DNA of 64,000 bases from positions 145,282 to 209,281 of the forward strand of contig JAAAPD010000003.1 in the NCBI GenBank assembly GCA_009908505.1, in the 5' to 3' direction. The notes beneath the pieces are model-generated. The model saw only the letters and a program-made list of their open reading frames with translations, made no database searches and was not told the DNA's origin. This stretch comes from Alphaproteobacteria bacterium (GTDB taxonomy: Bacteria > Pseudomonadota > Alphaproteobacteria > Rhodobacterales > Rhodobacteraceae). Of this stretch, positions 55,269 to 64,000 are shown in pieces (position 1 is the first letter of the stretch; each line of letters begins with the position of its first letter). A program made the translations under genes and the position numbers.

Positions 55269-56309
55269 TCAGCCCCCCATCGCGTAGCGGGCCCAGAAGG
55301 ACCCGAGGATTTCGAACTTGGCCAGGAACGCCACAAGCACCACCCAGGCCAGGCTGAACGGCAGGAAGACCTTCCAGCCCAGGCGCATCAGCTGGTCGTA
55401 GCGGTAGCGCGGCGTGATCGCCTTGACCATCGCGAAGATGAAGAAGAAGACCCCCATCTTGAGCACCAGCCACATGACCCCGTCGGGCAGGCCCGGAATG
55501 GGCGACAGCCAGCCACCGAAGAACAGCAGCGACACCAGCGCACACATCAGAAGGACCGACATCAGCTCGCCGATCATGAACAGCAGGAACGGCGTCGAGG
55601 AATACTCGGTCTGGTAGCCCGCCACCAGTTCCGATTCCGCCTCGGGCAGGTCGAAGGGCGGGCGGTTCGTCTCGGCCAGGGCCGAGATGAAGAACAGGAA
55701 GACCATCGGGAAATGCGGTAGCCAGTACCAGTTGAAGATACCATAGGCCCCGTCCTGCGCCGCGACGATCTCGCCGAAATTAAGCGACCCGGTCGAAATG
55801 ATGACACCCACGATGATCAGGCCGATGGAAACCTCGTAGGAAATCATCTGCGCGGCCGAGCGCAACGAGCCAAGGAACGGGTATTTGGAATTCGACGCCC
55901 AGCCGCCCATGATGACGCCATAGACTTCCAGCGAAGAGATCGCGAAGACATAGAGAATGGCCACGTTGATATCGGCCAGGACCCAGCCATCGTTGAACGG
56001 GATCACCGCCCAGGCGATCACCGCCAGCACGAACGTGATCATCGGCGCCATGAGGAAGACGAACTTGTCCGCCCCGGCGGGGATCACCACCTCCTTGAAG
56101 ATGTACTTGATGAAGTCGGCAAAGCTTTGCAGCAGGCCAAAGGCGCCCACGACATTGGGCCCCCGGCGCATCATGACCGCGGCCCAGATCTTGCGGTCGG
56201 CCAGCAGCAGAAAGGCCAGCGCCACCAGCAGCGGCACCAGCACCAGAAGGCACTGGCCGATCACCAGCAGCACGATCCCGAGATTTGTGGTTGTGAAGAA
56301 CTCGACCAT
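55269..56309 (-). CDS. nuoH: NADH-quinone oxidoreductase subunit H
   Basis: '[28 protein letters not shown]', '[28 protein letters not shown]'. Confidence 0.96.
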   Translation of the reverse strand: MVEFFTTTNLGIVLLVIGQCLLVLVPLLVALAFLLLADRKIWAAVMMRRGPNVVGAFGLLQSFADFIKYIFKEVVIPAGADKFVFLMAPMITFVLAVIAWAVIPFNDGWVLADINVAILYVFAISSLEVYGVIMGGWASNSKYPFLGSLRSAAQMISYEVSIGLIIVGVIISTGSLNFGEIVAAQDGAYGIFNWYWLPHFPMVFLFFISALAETNRPPFDLPEAESELVAGYQTEYSSTPFLLFMIGELMSVLLMCALVSLLFFGGWLSPIPGLPDGVMWLVLKMGVFFFIFAMVKAITPRYRYDQLMRLGWKVFLPFSLAWVVLVAFLAKFEILGSFWARYAMGG

Positions 56310-56319
56310 TGATGTCCCC

Positions 56320-56694
56320 TCAGACCGTCGGGATGCCGTTTCGCCCGCATTCGGCGACGGCAACCTCGGCGTCAATCGTTCTTAGCCCATCCGGCAAGGC
56401 CGGGGAAATCGTGTAGACCGCGTCCCCCGTCCAGAGTCTGCCGTCCTGTTCAATCTGTGTGCGGACATGGCGGGCAAAGCCGTATCCGCGGATCAGTGCA
56501 TATTGCGCGGCGGCGCATTCGGCATAGCGCGCCACCTGGTCCCGGCCTTCGGGGTTCTCCACGCGCACCAGGAAATTCACCAGGTCACCGTCCAGCAGCC
56601 GGGTTTCGACCCCCGCATAGCGCATCGCACCGCCCTGGGCAGTGCTCTCGCAGCCCGCCAGCGCCATCGCCGCTATGAGACCCGCACGACCCAT
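56320..56694 (-). CDS. Small putative lipoprotein within nuo operon
   Basis: N-terminus '[17 protein letters not shown]' with lipobox LAGC; between nuoG and nuoH. Confidence 0.75.
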   Translation of the reverse strand: MGRAGLIAAMALAGCESTAQGGAMRYAGVETRLLDGDLVNFLVRVENPEGRDQVARYAECAAAQYALIRGYGFARHVRTQIEQDGRLWTGDAVYTISPALPDGLRTIDAEVAVAECGRNGIPTV

Positions 56695-56698
56695 AAGC

Positions 56699-58690
56699 CT
56701 ATTCCGCCGCCAACGTGGCGCTGGCCCGCGCCTTGGTATCCGCCGAAAGCTGCGCCATTAGCTCGCTGGCCCGCGCGATCGGGTTGGTCAGGTAGAAATC
56801 CTTGATCGCGTTCCGGAAATCCGCCTTGCCCAGCGTTTTGGACTTGAGCGGCTGCCAGTCGTTTTCCGGCACCTCGTCGATGAATTCCAGGTGCGGAACC
56901 TCGGCCACCAGCGCCTGGCGCAGCTGGGCCAGCGAATCCCACGGCTGTGTCGCGTCCAGCTCGGCAGACAGGGCGCGCAGGATGGCCCAGTTTTCCTTGG
57001 CCTCGCCCGGCGCGAACCCGGCCCGGAGCGCCAGTTGCGGGCGCCCTTCGGTGTTCACGAACAGCCCCTGTTCTTCGGTATAGGCGGCGCCCGGCAGGAT
57101 GACGTCGGCGCGGTGCGCGCCCCGGTCACCATGACTGCCCTGGTAGATGACGAAAGCGCCCTCGGCGATCTCGACCTCGTCGCCGCCAAGGTTGTAGACC
57201 ACGTCGGCGCCGTCGATATCGGCCATGCCATTGGGGGCCACGGCGCCCGCATCCATGGCGCCCACCCGCGCGGCGGCGGTGTGAAGCACCAGCATCCGGC
57301 CCGACAGCCCCATGGCGGCGGCCAGAACGGCCTCGCCATCGGCCTCGGTCAGCGCGCCCTGGCCGACGATCACGATGGTGTCCTCATCGGTCTTGGCCGT
57401 GGCCAGCGCCGCCCGGTCGGTGCCCAGGTGCTCGTATTCATAGGTCAGGTCCACGGACTGGCCGACCAGGGCGACATTCGCCCCTTTGAGCCAGGCCTTG
57501 CGGATACGGGCATTCAGAACCGGCGCCTCGTCACGCGGGTTGGTGCCGACCAGCAGGATGGACCTGGCATCGTCGATCTCTTCGATGGCGACATTGCCGA
57601 CATAGCCCGACCGGTTGCCGGCTGGCAGCTTCGCCCCATCGGTGCGGCATTCCACGACACCGCCCTGCCCTTCGATCAGCTGCTTGAGGCCATAGGCCGC
57701 CTCGACCGGGGCAAGATCGCCCACGAGACCGGCCAGTTTGGACGCGCCCTTGATCTTGCCGGCGGCCACGGACAGCGCCTCGGGCCAGGTCGCGGCGCGC
57801 AGCTTGCCGTTTTCCCGGACATAGGGCCGGTCAAGCCGCTGGCGCCGCAGCCCGTCCCAGACGAAACGCGTCTTGTCGGAAATCCATTCCTCGTTCACGC
57901 CGTCATGGTTGCGCGGCAGAAAGCGCATGACCTCGCGCCCCTTGGTGTCCACCCGGATGCTCGACCCCAGCGCATCCATCACGTCGATGGATTCGGTCTT
58001 GGTCAGTTCCCACGGGCGGGCGGTAAAGGCATAGGGCTTCGACACCAGCGCGCCCACCGGGCAAAGGTCGATGATGTTACCCTGCAGGTTCGAATCCAGC
58101 GTCTCGCCCAGATAGGCGGTGATCTCGGCATCCTCGCCACGGCCGGTCTGGCCCATCTGGTGAATGCCCGCGACCTCGGTCGTGAAGCGCACGCAGCGGG
58201 TGCAGGAAATGCAACGGGTCATATGGGTTTCGACGAGCGGGCCGAGATCCAGGTCGTCCACCGCGCGCTTGGGTTCGCGGAAGCGGCTGAAATCCACGCC
58301 ATAGGCCATGGCCTGGTCCTGCAGGTCGCATTCGCCGCCCTGGTCGCAGATCGGGCAATCCAGCGGATGGTTGATCAGCAGGAATTCCATCACCCCCTCG
58401 CGGGCCTTCTTGACCATGGGGGAGTTCGTCTTGACCACCGGCGGCTGACCTTCCGGGCCCGGGCGCAGGTCCTTGACCTGCATCGCGCAGGAGGCGGCGG
58501 GCTTGGGGGGGCCGCCCACGACCTCGACCAGGCACATGCGGCAGTTGCCGGCAATGGACAGACGTTCGTGATAGCAGAAACGCGGGATTTCGATGCCGGC
58601 CTCTTCACAGGCCTGGATGAGCGTCATCGCCCCCGGCACCTCGATTTCCTGACCGTCGATAATGACCTTGCGCAGATCGGACATGGGCAT
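56699..58690 (-). CDS. nuoG: NADH-quinone oxidoreductase subunit G
   Basis: '[23 protein letters not shown]', '[21 protein letters not shown]', '[16 protein letters not shown]'. Confidence 0.96.
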   Translation of the reverse strand: MPMSDLRKVIIDGQEIEVPGAMTLIQACEEAGIEIPRFCYHERLSIAGNCRMCLVEVVGGPPKPAASCAMQVKDLRPGPEGQPPVVKTNSPMVKKAREGVMEFLLINHPLDCPICDQGGECDLQDQAMAYGVDFSRFREPKRAVDDLDLGPLVETHMTRCISCTRCVRFTTEVAGIHQMGQTGRGEDAEITAYLGETLDSNLQGNIIDLCPVGALVSKPYAFTARPWELTKTESIDVMDALGSSIRVDTKGREVMRFLPRNHDGVNEEWISDKTRFVWDGLRRQRLDRPYVRENGKLRAATWPEALSVAAGKIKGASKLAGLVGDLAPVEAAYGLKQLIEGQGGVVECRTDGAKLPAGNRSGYVGNVAIEEIDDARSILLVGTNPRDEAPVLNARIRKAWLKGANVALVGQSVDLTYEYEHLGTDRAALATAKTDEDTIVIVGQGALTEADGEAVLAAAMGLSGRMLVLHTAAARVGAMDAGAVAPNGMADIDGADVVYNLGGDEVEIAEGAFVIYQGSHGDRGAHRADVILPGAAYTEEQGLFVNTEGRPQLALRAGFAPGEAKENWAILRALSAELDATQPWDSLAQLRQALVAEVPHLEFIDEVPENDWQPLKSKTLGKADFRNAIKDFYLTNPIARASELMAQLSADTKARASATLAAE

Positions 58691-58855
58691 TTCCCTGTAG
58701 CCGTTTGCGTCCCGGATTGCCTTGGGCCGACCCGGGGCGGTTGCAGGGCGTTCTAACGCGGGACGCCTTGGTTTGCCAGCGCTTCCCGGGCAAAAAACCG
58801 GGAAAAATCGGCGCGAACCGGGCCGCTTGACCGAGTGTTTTGGTCGGGATTTTCC

Positions 58856-59251
58856 CTAGCGCAACAGGCGCCCGATCTGGGAACCTGCCACGATCTCGCG
58901 CCGGCCCACGTCACAATAGGTTTCGGGCTCGCCGTCCACGGCGCCCATATCGGCCAGCCGCGCCCGGGCGATGGCCTCCAGCCGGTCAGCCTCTTGCTTG
59001 TCGTCGATATAGGCATCAACCTCGTCGCGGCTATAGCCGATCTCCAGCGCGTGCCGTTCCAGCGACAACAGGAAGCCCAGGCCGCGCAGGGTGCGCGCCC
59101 GGATCGTGTCGCACACCTCGCTGATCTCGTAGGCGATGCCGGTGTTGATCAGCCCCTCGGTGATGCGGGGCACTTCGCTCAGGGGCGGTTTCGCCGCCAG
59201 CGGCGTCGCAACGAGCGTCAGGCCAAGGGCCAGGGCGGGAATCGGTTTCAT
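58856..59251 (-). CDS. DUF5333-type periplasmic protein
   Basis: Signal peptide, 'ISEVCDTIRARTLRGLGFLLSLERHALEIGYSRDEVDAYIDDKQEADRLEAIARARLADMGA'. Confidence 0.75.
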   Translation of the reverse strand: MKPIPALALGLTLVATPLAAKPPLSEVPRITEGLINTGIAYEISEVCDTIRARTLRGLGFLLSLERHALEIGYSRDEVDAYIDDKQEADRLEAIARARLADMGAVDGEPETYCDVGRREIVAGSQIGRLLR

Positions 59252-59363
59252 GTCGATCGGCCTCTTTTTAACGTGGGACGCGCCCCCGTCCGTTGCCCAA
59301 GAGGTCGCCCTTGCGCGGCTGATATTCAATAGCGCGGCCACGATCGGGCCCGAAACGGCGGAT

Positions 59364-59852
59364 TCAGGCGCAGGACCGGGTCTTCCACATCTCGGCCCGC
59401 GACAGGTCGGCCCAGCCAAAGGCGCGGTCGGATGCGCCGTGCGCGCGGTAATGGGCCAATCGGTCCAGCGCCTCGTCCAGGGTCGGGCGATGCCCCTCTT
59501 CCACCCACCACATGACGAAATGCTGGTCGCCCATCACCTCGAACCACTCGCGGCGCCGGTCGTAGAACTGCTTGTGAATGGTGCCGAAAACAAAGCGTTC
59601 CAGGCTTGCGACGTCTTCCCAGACGGTCAGGTTGGCGACGAACTGCGGATCATCCCCGATGCTGTTCTCGGTATTGCCGGTGCCCGGCTCGCCCGAGCCT
59701 TCCATCATCCAGACGAATCCCGGCATGCGTTTGCCAAGGCCATTCACCCTGTCGAGATTGTCCATGAACTCCTTGACCCGCGGGTCGTCCGTGGGGGCCA
59801 GAAGGCGCCCGACATTCAGTTCGGCGAGGTGAAAGTGGGGCGCATCGGACAT
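59364..59852 (-). CDS. DUF3291 domain-containing protein
   Basis: 'HLAELNVGRLLAPTDDPRVKEFMDNLDRVNGLGKRMPGFVWMM...NLTVWEDVASLERFVFG'. Confidence 0.88.
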   Translation of the reverse strand: MSDAPHFHLAELNVGRLLAPTDDPRVKEFMDNLDRVNGLGKRMPGFVWMMEGSGEPGTGNTENSIGDDPQFVANLTVWEDVASLERFVFGTIHKQFYDRRREWFEVMGDQHFVMWWVEEGHRPTLDEALDRLAHYRAHGASDRAFGWADLSRAEMWKTRSCA

Positions 59853-59861
59853 GGGATACTC

Positions 59862-60058
59862 TCAGGTAAAGATCAGGATAAAAAAGAGGATAGGCACAAG
59901 GCAGGCGAGTGCAAAGACCGCAAGCGCCAGCCAGCTGAGCCGCCGCTCCAATGCCTTGTATTTCGAGGGTGGTTCTCCGACGAGACCGCACTCCGCGCAA
60001 GCCCGGCCTTCGGGGTAGGGTTTCGCCCCGCAAGACGGGCAAGTGTTGGGCCGGATCG
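59862..60058 (-). pseudogene. Zinc-ribbon plus single-TM ORF lacking an in-frame ATG/GTG/TTG start
   Basis: Manual translation: ...IRPNTCPSCGAKPYPEGRACAECGLVGEPPSKYKALERRLSWLALAVFALACLVPILFFILIFT*; in-frame TGA upstream with no canonical start between it and the first Cys. Confidence 0.5.
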
Positions 60059-60116
60059 GAGATACCGCCCAACCATCACGCCGCCCTGGATATCCTCAGG
60101 AGCATTCGTCTCCGGC

Positions 60117-60527
60117 TCACGATCCTAACGGGACAAAGACGAAATCACCCCAGAACTCGTAGGTTGAGGTCCCGATAGTTTGGGTGCCGCTGACCGTGTT
60201 TTCCCCCAGCTCGACGGTATAGAGTGAAGCGATGGCCGAGGGCGCCCGCGCAAGGAGGTCTCGATGGTCTGTCGTTCGCAGCCTCTGGCCTGCGGCGTTG
60301 GTACAGATCAGAACGGACTGGTCCACCGCACCGCGGGCCGAGATTCCCTTACCCATGATGTTCTGGTTGCCGGACACGGTGATATCGGGGCCGCTGAACT
60401 GGCAATCTGCCGAGCGGGGAACGCCCAGCAGGAGGCTCTGTTCACCGGGGGCGAGGGGTTCCCCGCCGAGACAACCGGCCAAAACTAGGAAGGCGGCCGC
60501 GGCCGCGAGTGGGCTTCTGAAATTCAC
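60117..60527 (-). CDS. Putative lipoprotein within nuo operon
   Basis: 'MNFRSPLAAAAAFLVLAGCLGGEPLAPGEQ' signal peptide with lipobox. Confidence 0.75.
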   Translation of the reverse strand: MNFRSPLAAAAAFLVLAGCLGGEPLAPGEQSLLLGVPRSADCQFSGPDITVSGNQNIMGKGISARGAVDQSVLICTNAAGQRLRTTDHRDLLARAPSAIASLYTVELGENTVSGTQTIGTSTYEFWGDFVFVPLGS

Positions 60528-60555
60528 GAAAACAGTCCTTTCAACAGTTTACTTG

Positions 60556-61836
60556 TTACTCCGCCGCGATGGCCTTGCCCTTTACGCGGTCCTCGATCTC
60601 GTCGCGGAAGTTACGGATCAGGCCCTGGATCGGCCAGGCCGCCGCGTCGCCCAGCGCGCAGATCGTGTGGCCTTCGACCTGCTTGGTCACGTCCCAGAGC
60701 ATGTCGATTTCCTCGACGCTGGCCTCGCCCTTAACCAGGCGGTCCATAACGCGCATCATCCAGCCGGTGCCTTCGCGGCAGGGCGTGCACTGGCCACAGC
60801 TTTCGTGCTTGTAGAATTTCGACAAGCGCCAGATCGCCTTGATGATGTCGGTCGACTTGTCCATCACGATCACCGCCGCGGTCCCAAGGCCCGAGCCCAG
60901 CTCGCCGCGCAGGTAATCGAAATCCATGATCGCGTCTTTCATGTTCTCGCCGCGCACGCAGGGTACGGACGAGCCGCCGGGAATCACCGCCTTGAGGTTG
61001 TCCCAGCCACCGCGAACCCCGCCGCAATGCTTCTCGATCAGTTCCTCGAAGGAGATGCTCATCGCCTCTTCGACGACGCAGGGGTTGTTCACGTGACCCG
61101 AGATCGCGAAAAGCTTGGTGCCCGCGTTGTTCTGGCGGCCGAAACCGGCGAACCATTCCGGGCCGCGACGCAGGATGGTCGGGACAACCGCGATCGATTC
61201 GACGTTGTTCACGGTGGTCGGGCAACCATACAGCCCCGCGCCCGCCGGGAACGGCGGCTTCATGCGCGGCATGCCTTTCTTGCCCTCGAGACTTTCCAGC
61301 AGCGCGGTTTCCTCGCCGCAGATATAGGCCCCGGCCCCATGATGCAGGTAAAGGTCGAAATCCCAATCACTGCCGGCGGCGTTCTTACCCAGAAGGCCCG
61401 CGTCATAGGCTTCGTCGATGGCGGCTTGAAGCGCCTCGCGCTCACGGATGTATTCGCCGCGGATGTAGATATAGCAGGCATGCGCATTCATCGCGAAACT
61501 GGCGATCAGGCAGCCCTCGATCAGCGTATGCGGATCGTGGCGCATGATCTCTCGGTCCTTGCAGGTGCCCGGCTCGGATTCGTCGGCATTGACGACAAGA
61601 TAGGCCGGGCGACCGTCGCTTTCCTTGGGCATGAAGGACCACTTCAGCCCTGTCGGAAAACCGGCGCCGCCGCGTCCGCGCAGGCCGCTGGCCTTCATCT
61701 GGTCCACGATCCAGTCGCGGCCTTTCTGGATGATCCCCGCGGTGCCGTCCCAATGGCCACGGGCCTGGGCGCCTTTCAGCGTCCGGTCGTGCATGCCGTA
61801 GATATTGGTGAAGATGCGGTCCTTGTCTGCAAGCAT
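60556..61836 (-). CDS. nuoF: NADH-quinone oxidoreductase subunit F
   Basis: '[22 protein letters not shown]', '[32 protein letters not shown]', '[12 protein letters not shown]'. Confidence 0.97.
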   Translation of the reverse strand: MLADKDRIFTNIYGMHDRTLKGAQARGHWDGTAGIIQKGRDWIVDQMKASGLRGRGGAGFPTGLKWSFMPKESDGRPAYLVVNADESEPGTCKDREIMRHDPHTLIEGCLIASFAMNAHACYIYIRGEYIREREALQAAIDEAYDAGLLGKNAAGSDWDFDLYLHHGAGAYICGEETALLESLEGKKGMPRMKPPFPAGAGLYGCPTTVNNVESIAVVPTILRRGPEWFAGFGRQNNAGTKLFAISGHVNNPCVVEEAMSISFEELIEKHCGGVRGGWDNLKAVIPGGSSVPCVRGENMKDAIMDFDYLRGELGSGLGTAAVIVMDKSTDIIKAIWRLSKFYKHESCGQCTPCREGTGWMMRVMDRLVKGEASVEEIDMLWDVTKQVEGHTICALGDAAAWPIQGLIRNFRDEIEDRVKGKAIAAE

Positions 61837-61873
61837 CGGCGGGTTCCCTATCCTGCCCCTGTCGGGGTGCACC

Positions 61874-62092
61874 TCATTTCTCGCGGGTCTTTTGCCAGAG
61901 TTTGAACGTGACAACCAGACACCAAATGAACCCCGCCAGCGCGAAGAGCGTCAACAGCACCGCGAAGCGCGGGGCGAGGCCCAGCGCATCGACGATGGCG
62001 GGCGCGAACATCGACAGAAGCGCCGAGGCCACCATCACGAGGGCGATCCGGCGGCCGGCGGCGGCAATGGCGTGTCTGTCCTGATCGGCCAA
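61874..62092 (-). CDS. DUF5337-type small membrane protein
   Basis: 72 aa, two TM: '[63 protein letters not shown]'. Confidence 0.8.
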   Translation of the reverse strand: MADQDRHAIAAAGRRIALVMVASALLSMFAPAIVDALGLAPRFAVLLTLFALAGFIWCLVVTFKLWQKTREK

Positions 62093-62099
62093 ATCGATC

Positions 62100-62771
62100 C
62101 TACTGTTTATCTGTCTTCTTCTCCGGGGCGGGCATGGCGGCCAGCGTCACGGACCCTGTCTTACCAGTGTTGGATTTGGCTTTGTAGACCGTGGTTTCAA
62201 CCTTCTTGGACGACCTGCTGCCCTTGGCCGCAGGCTTCGATCGCGTTTTGCTGGCCGTCGCGGTTGCGGATTTCGGCTTTGCCTTGGCGCGCTTGGCCGT
62301 CCCCCCCGCCTTGGTCGTACCTGGGCGCGACGCGGCCTCTGGCTTGGGTGCTGGGTCCGAACCTGCCGCAGGTTCCGGCGTCGCGGCCGGCCCTGCTGCC
62401 TTGGTCTTGGACGCGGCTTTGGGGGCCGGCTTGGCGGCGGACTTGGGCTTGGACGCGGTCGGCTTGGGGGCCGCGGGCTTGGCCGGATCGGGCGCCGCGG
62501 TCCGCGCGGCAGGCTTGGGATCCGGGCGCTTGGCTTTATCGGCGGCCTTGGCAGGCTTGGGTTGCGCCGTGGTCCCGGTCTTCTGCGCCGGCTCGGCCGC
62601 CGGCATGATCGCCCGTGGACGCAGCGCCACCGCGGCGGGCGCAACGGCCCATTTCACCAGGCTGGCCTGACTGGCCAGCATGGCCGCGGCAGGGGCCGAG
62701 GATTGCAGCCCAAGGCGCAGCATCGCATTCGGCAAGGTCACCAGGGAGTCGGAGGAGAACATCGCAAACAT
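62100..62771 (-). CDS. Lys/Pro/Ala-rich low-complexity protein
   Basis: Short ordered N-terminus followed by KPA-rich, histone H1-like tail; codon-biased ORF in nuo operon. Confidence 0.75.
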   Translation of the reverse strand: MFAMFSSDSLVTLPNAMLRLGLQSSAPAAAMLASQASLVKWAVAPAAVALRPRAIMPAAEPAQKTGTTAQPKPAKAADKAKRPDPKPAARTAAPDPAKPAAPKPTASKPKSAAKPAPKAASKTKAAGPAATPEPAAGSDPAPKPEAASRPGTTKAGGTAKRAKAKPKSATATASKTRSKPAAKGSRSSKKVETTVYKAKSNTGKTGSVTLAAMPAPEKKTDKQ

Positions 62772-62891
62772 CCTTTCCGGGTCCGTCACGAACCCGTTGT
62801 CATGATCCGCGCCGATCCTCCCCGATCGGTGCAAGTCGGCCTGCCCACGTCACGCCGGGCAGGTCGATTGTTGCACTGCAGCATCCATCTT

Positions 62892-63611
62892 TCAATAGAC
62901 GTCGCCCTTTTTCACCTTGTCCGAAAAGTCGGTTGTGCCGCCCTTGGCAAGAACCTTGGCCTGCTTGACCCATTCGTCGCGACTGACACGGCCCTTGAAG
63001 CCTTCGAGGTTCTGATCCACCCATTCGACCTCTTTCTTGCGCCACCCGGCGATCTGGTCGAAATGGTAGACACCCATCGAGTTGAGCAGCTTTTCCAGCT
63101 TGGGTCCGACACCCTTGATCTGCTTGAGATCGTCAGCACCGCCTTCGCGCGGCGCGCTCAGCATCTCGGGCTTGCCGTCCGCGGCCACGGGCTTGGCCGC
63201 CGGTTTGGGTTTTTCCGCCTGCATGGGCGTCTCGGGCTCTGCCGCCTTCTTCGCTTCGGCCGGGGCCGCGTCCGCCGGCTCGGGCTTGGGCATCGGCGCG
63301 GGGTCCGGGGCCGGTGGGGCCACCGTGGCGGCTCGGGTCGCAGCCGCGGCCGAGGTCGGCTCCGAACGGGGCGACGGGTCCTTCGCATGGGCGTCCGCGC
63401 CTTGCCGGGACATATCCTGGCCTCCGGTCGCCGCCGCGCCATTGCCGCCCATCATCAGCAGCCACCAGACGATCACGCCGATGATGACGCCGATCAAGAA
63501 CGAGAGGAAGCCCCCGAAATCGATGCCGAACCTGGCGATCGCGAAGGCCACGACGCCACACAAAATCGCGATGATGATCGCGAAAGTCGATCCGATTGGT
63601 CTGTCACTCAT
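62892..63611 (-). CDS. Two-TM protein with C-terminal helix-hairpin-helix (H3TH-like) domain
   Basis: 'GGADDLKQIKGVGPKLEKLLNSMGVYHFDQIAGWRKKEVEWVDQNLEGFKGRVSRDEWVKQAKVLAKG'. Confidence 0.8.
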   Translation of the reverse strand: MSDRPIGSTFAIIIAILCGVVAFAIARFGIDFGGFLSFLIGVIIGVIVWWLLMMGGNGAAATGGQDMSRQGADAHAKDPSPRSEPTSAAAATRAATVAPPAPDPAPMPKPEPADAAPAEAKKAAEPETPMQAEKPKPAAKPVAADGKPEMLSAPREGGADDLKQIKGVGPKLEKLLNSMGVYHFDQIAGWRKKEVEWVDQNLEGFKGRVSRDEWVKQAKVLAKGGTTDFSDKVKKGDVY

Positions 63612-63634
63612 TGGTCTACCTTTCCCTGTCGTGA

Positions 63635-63653
63635 CTGTCCGGCCTGCGGACAG
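63635..63653. repeat. Inverted repeat CTGTCCG-GCCTG-CGGACAG
   Basis: Perfect 7-bp arms in the gap between nuoE and the HhH-domain gene. Confidence 0.4.
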
Positions 63654-63757
63654 CGAGCATGGGTCGCGGGCTCATGCCCCGACCTTGACAACAGCTTAGG
63701 CAGACACGCCGCGTTTGATAAGGGACTTAATCGGTGCCGGCGGCGATGTTGGCATTC

Positions 63758-63778
63758 TGGCCACGCCGAAGGTGGCCA
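63758..63778. repeat. Inverted repeat TGGCCAC-GCCGAAG-GTGGCCA just downstream of nuoE stop (minus strand)
   Basis: Perfect 7-bp arms, 7-nt loop; no U-tract. Confidence 0.4.
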
Positions 63779-63783
63779 CTGCC

Positions 63784-64000
63784 CTATTTTTCGGCAAGCT
63801 TGCGGGCCTGTTCGACCCAGTCGTCCCGTTCGATCCGGCCCTTGAACTTCAGGCGGCTATCGACCCAGGCGATCTCTTGGGGACCCCATTTGGCGATCTG
63901 GTCGAAATGCCAGAAGCCCATTTCATTCAAAACGCCCTCCAGCTTGGGGCCCACGCCCGTAATCTGCTTGAGGTCATCGGCCCCGGACATGCGCGGCGCT
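63784..64000 (-). CDS. nuoE: NADH-quinone oxidoreductase subunit E, C-terminal extension (truncated by window end)
   Basis: 'SGADDLKQITGVGPKLEGVLNEMGFWHFDQIAKWGPQEIAWVDSRLKFKGRIERDDWVEQARKLAEK'; open to window edge; assigned from operon position. Confidence 0.6.
   Translation of the reverse strand, partial: APRMSGADDLKQITGVGPKLEGVLNEMGFWHFDQIAKWGPQEIAWVDSRLKFKGRIERDDWVEQARKLAEK

Noticed and set aside
56891-58756. 621-aa plus-strand ORF antisense to nuoG
   Set aside because: Mirror ORF produced by GC-rich codon bias opposite a well-supported gene; no recognisable domain, composition rich in His/Arg/Gly/Gln as expected for antisense frames.
60232-61905. 557-aa plus-strand ORF opposite nuoF
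   Set aside because: Antisense to nuoF; no domain content.
62147-62644. Pro/Arg-rich alternative-frame ORF inside the KPA-rich gene
   Set aside because: Low-complexity frame-shifted reading of the same sequence; no independent evidence for coding.

Overview
This 64 kb window is a GC-rich alphaproteobacterial chromosome segment. Gene order and families (nuo operon carrying DUF5333/DUF5337 ORFs, alr-mlaEF, surE-pcm-nlpD, radA-cvpA-purF, tatABC, nuoN-birA-coaX-rnj) point to Rhodobacteraceae. Most of it is housekeeping: serS (partial), der, bamB, an RND efflux pair, an Atm1-like ABC exporter, MoxR/VWA, gcdH, pyrC, pyrE, dnaB, alr, mlaE/F, radA, cvpA, purF, surE, pcm, nlpD-like, tatABC, prfC, a DEAD-box helicase, RNase J, coaX, birA and nuoN-M-L-K-J-I-H-G-F-E (nuoE truncated by the window edge). 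I saw no tRNA, rRNA, CRISPR array, transposon or prophage. The less ordinary content is: (i) a nuo operon interrupted by nine non-nuo ORFs, including a duplicated helix-hairpin-helix-like domain, a Lys/Pro/Ala-rich protein, lipoproteins and a zinc-ribbon ORF with no in-frame start codon; (ii) an ArsR + alpha/beta-hydrolase cassette resembling fluoroacetate dehalogenase but with altered pocket residues; (iii) an orphan GspC/PilP-like small protein; (iv) an RND adaptor whose hairpin is built of 7+7 exact heptads, with a permease that appears to carry extra TM helices; (v) inverted repeats flush against stop codons at several convergent gene junctions; (vi) a Hint-domain protein with a Ser in the expected Cys position. 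No clearly new defence or mobile system was identified. Family calls come from reading motifs and from memory; no searches were run.
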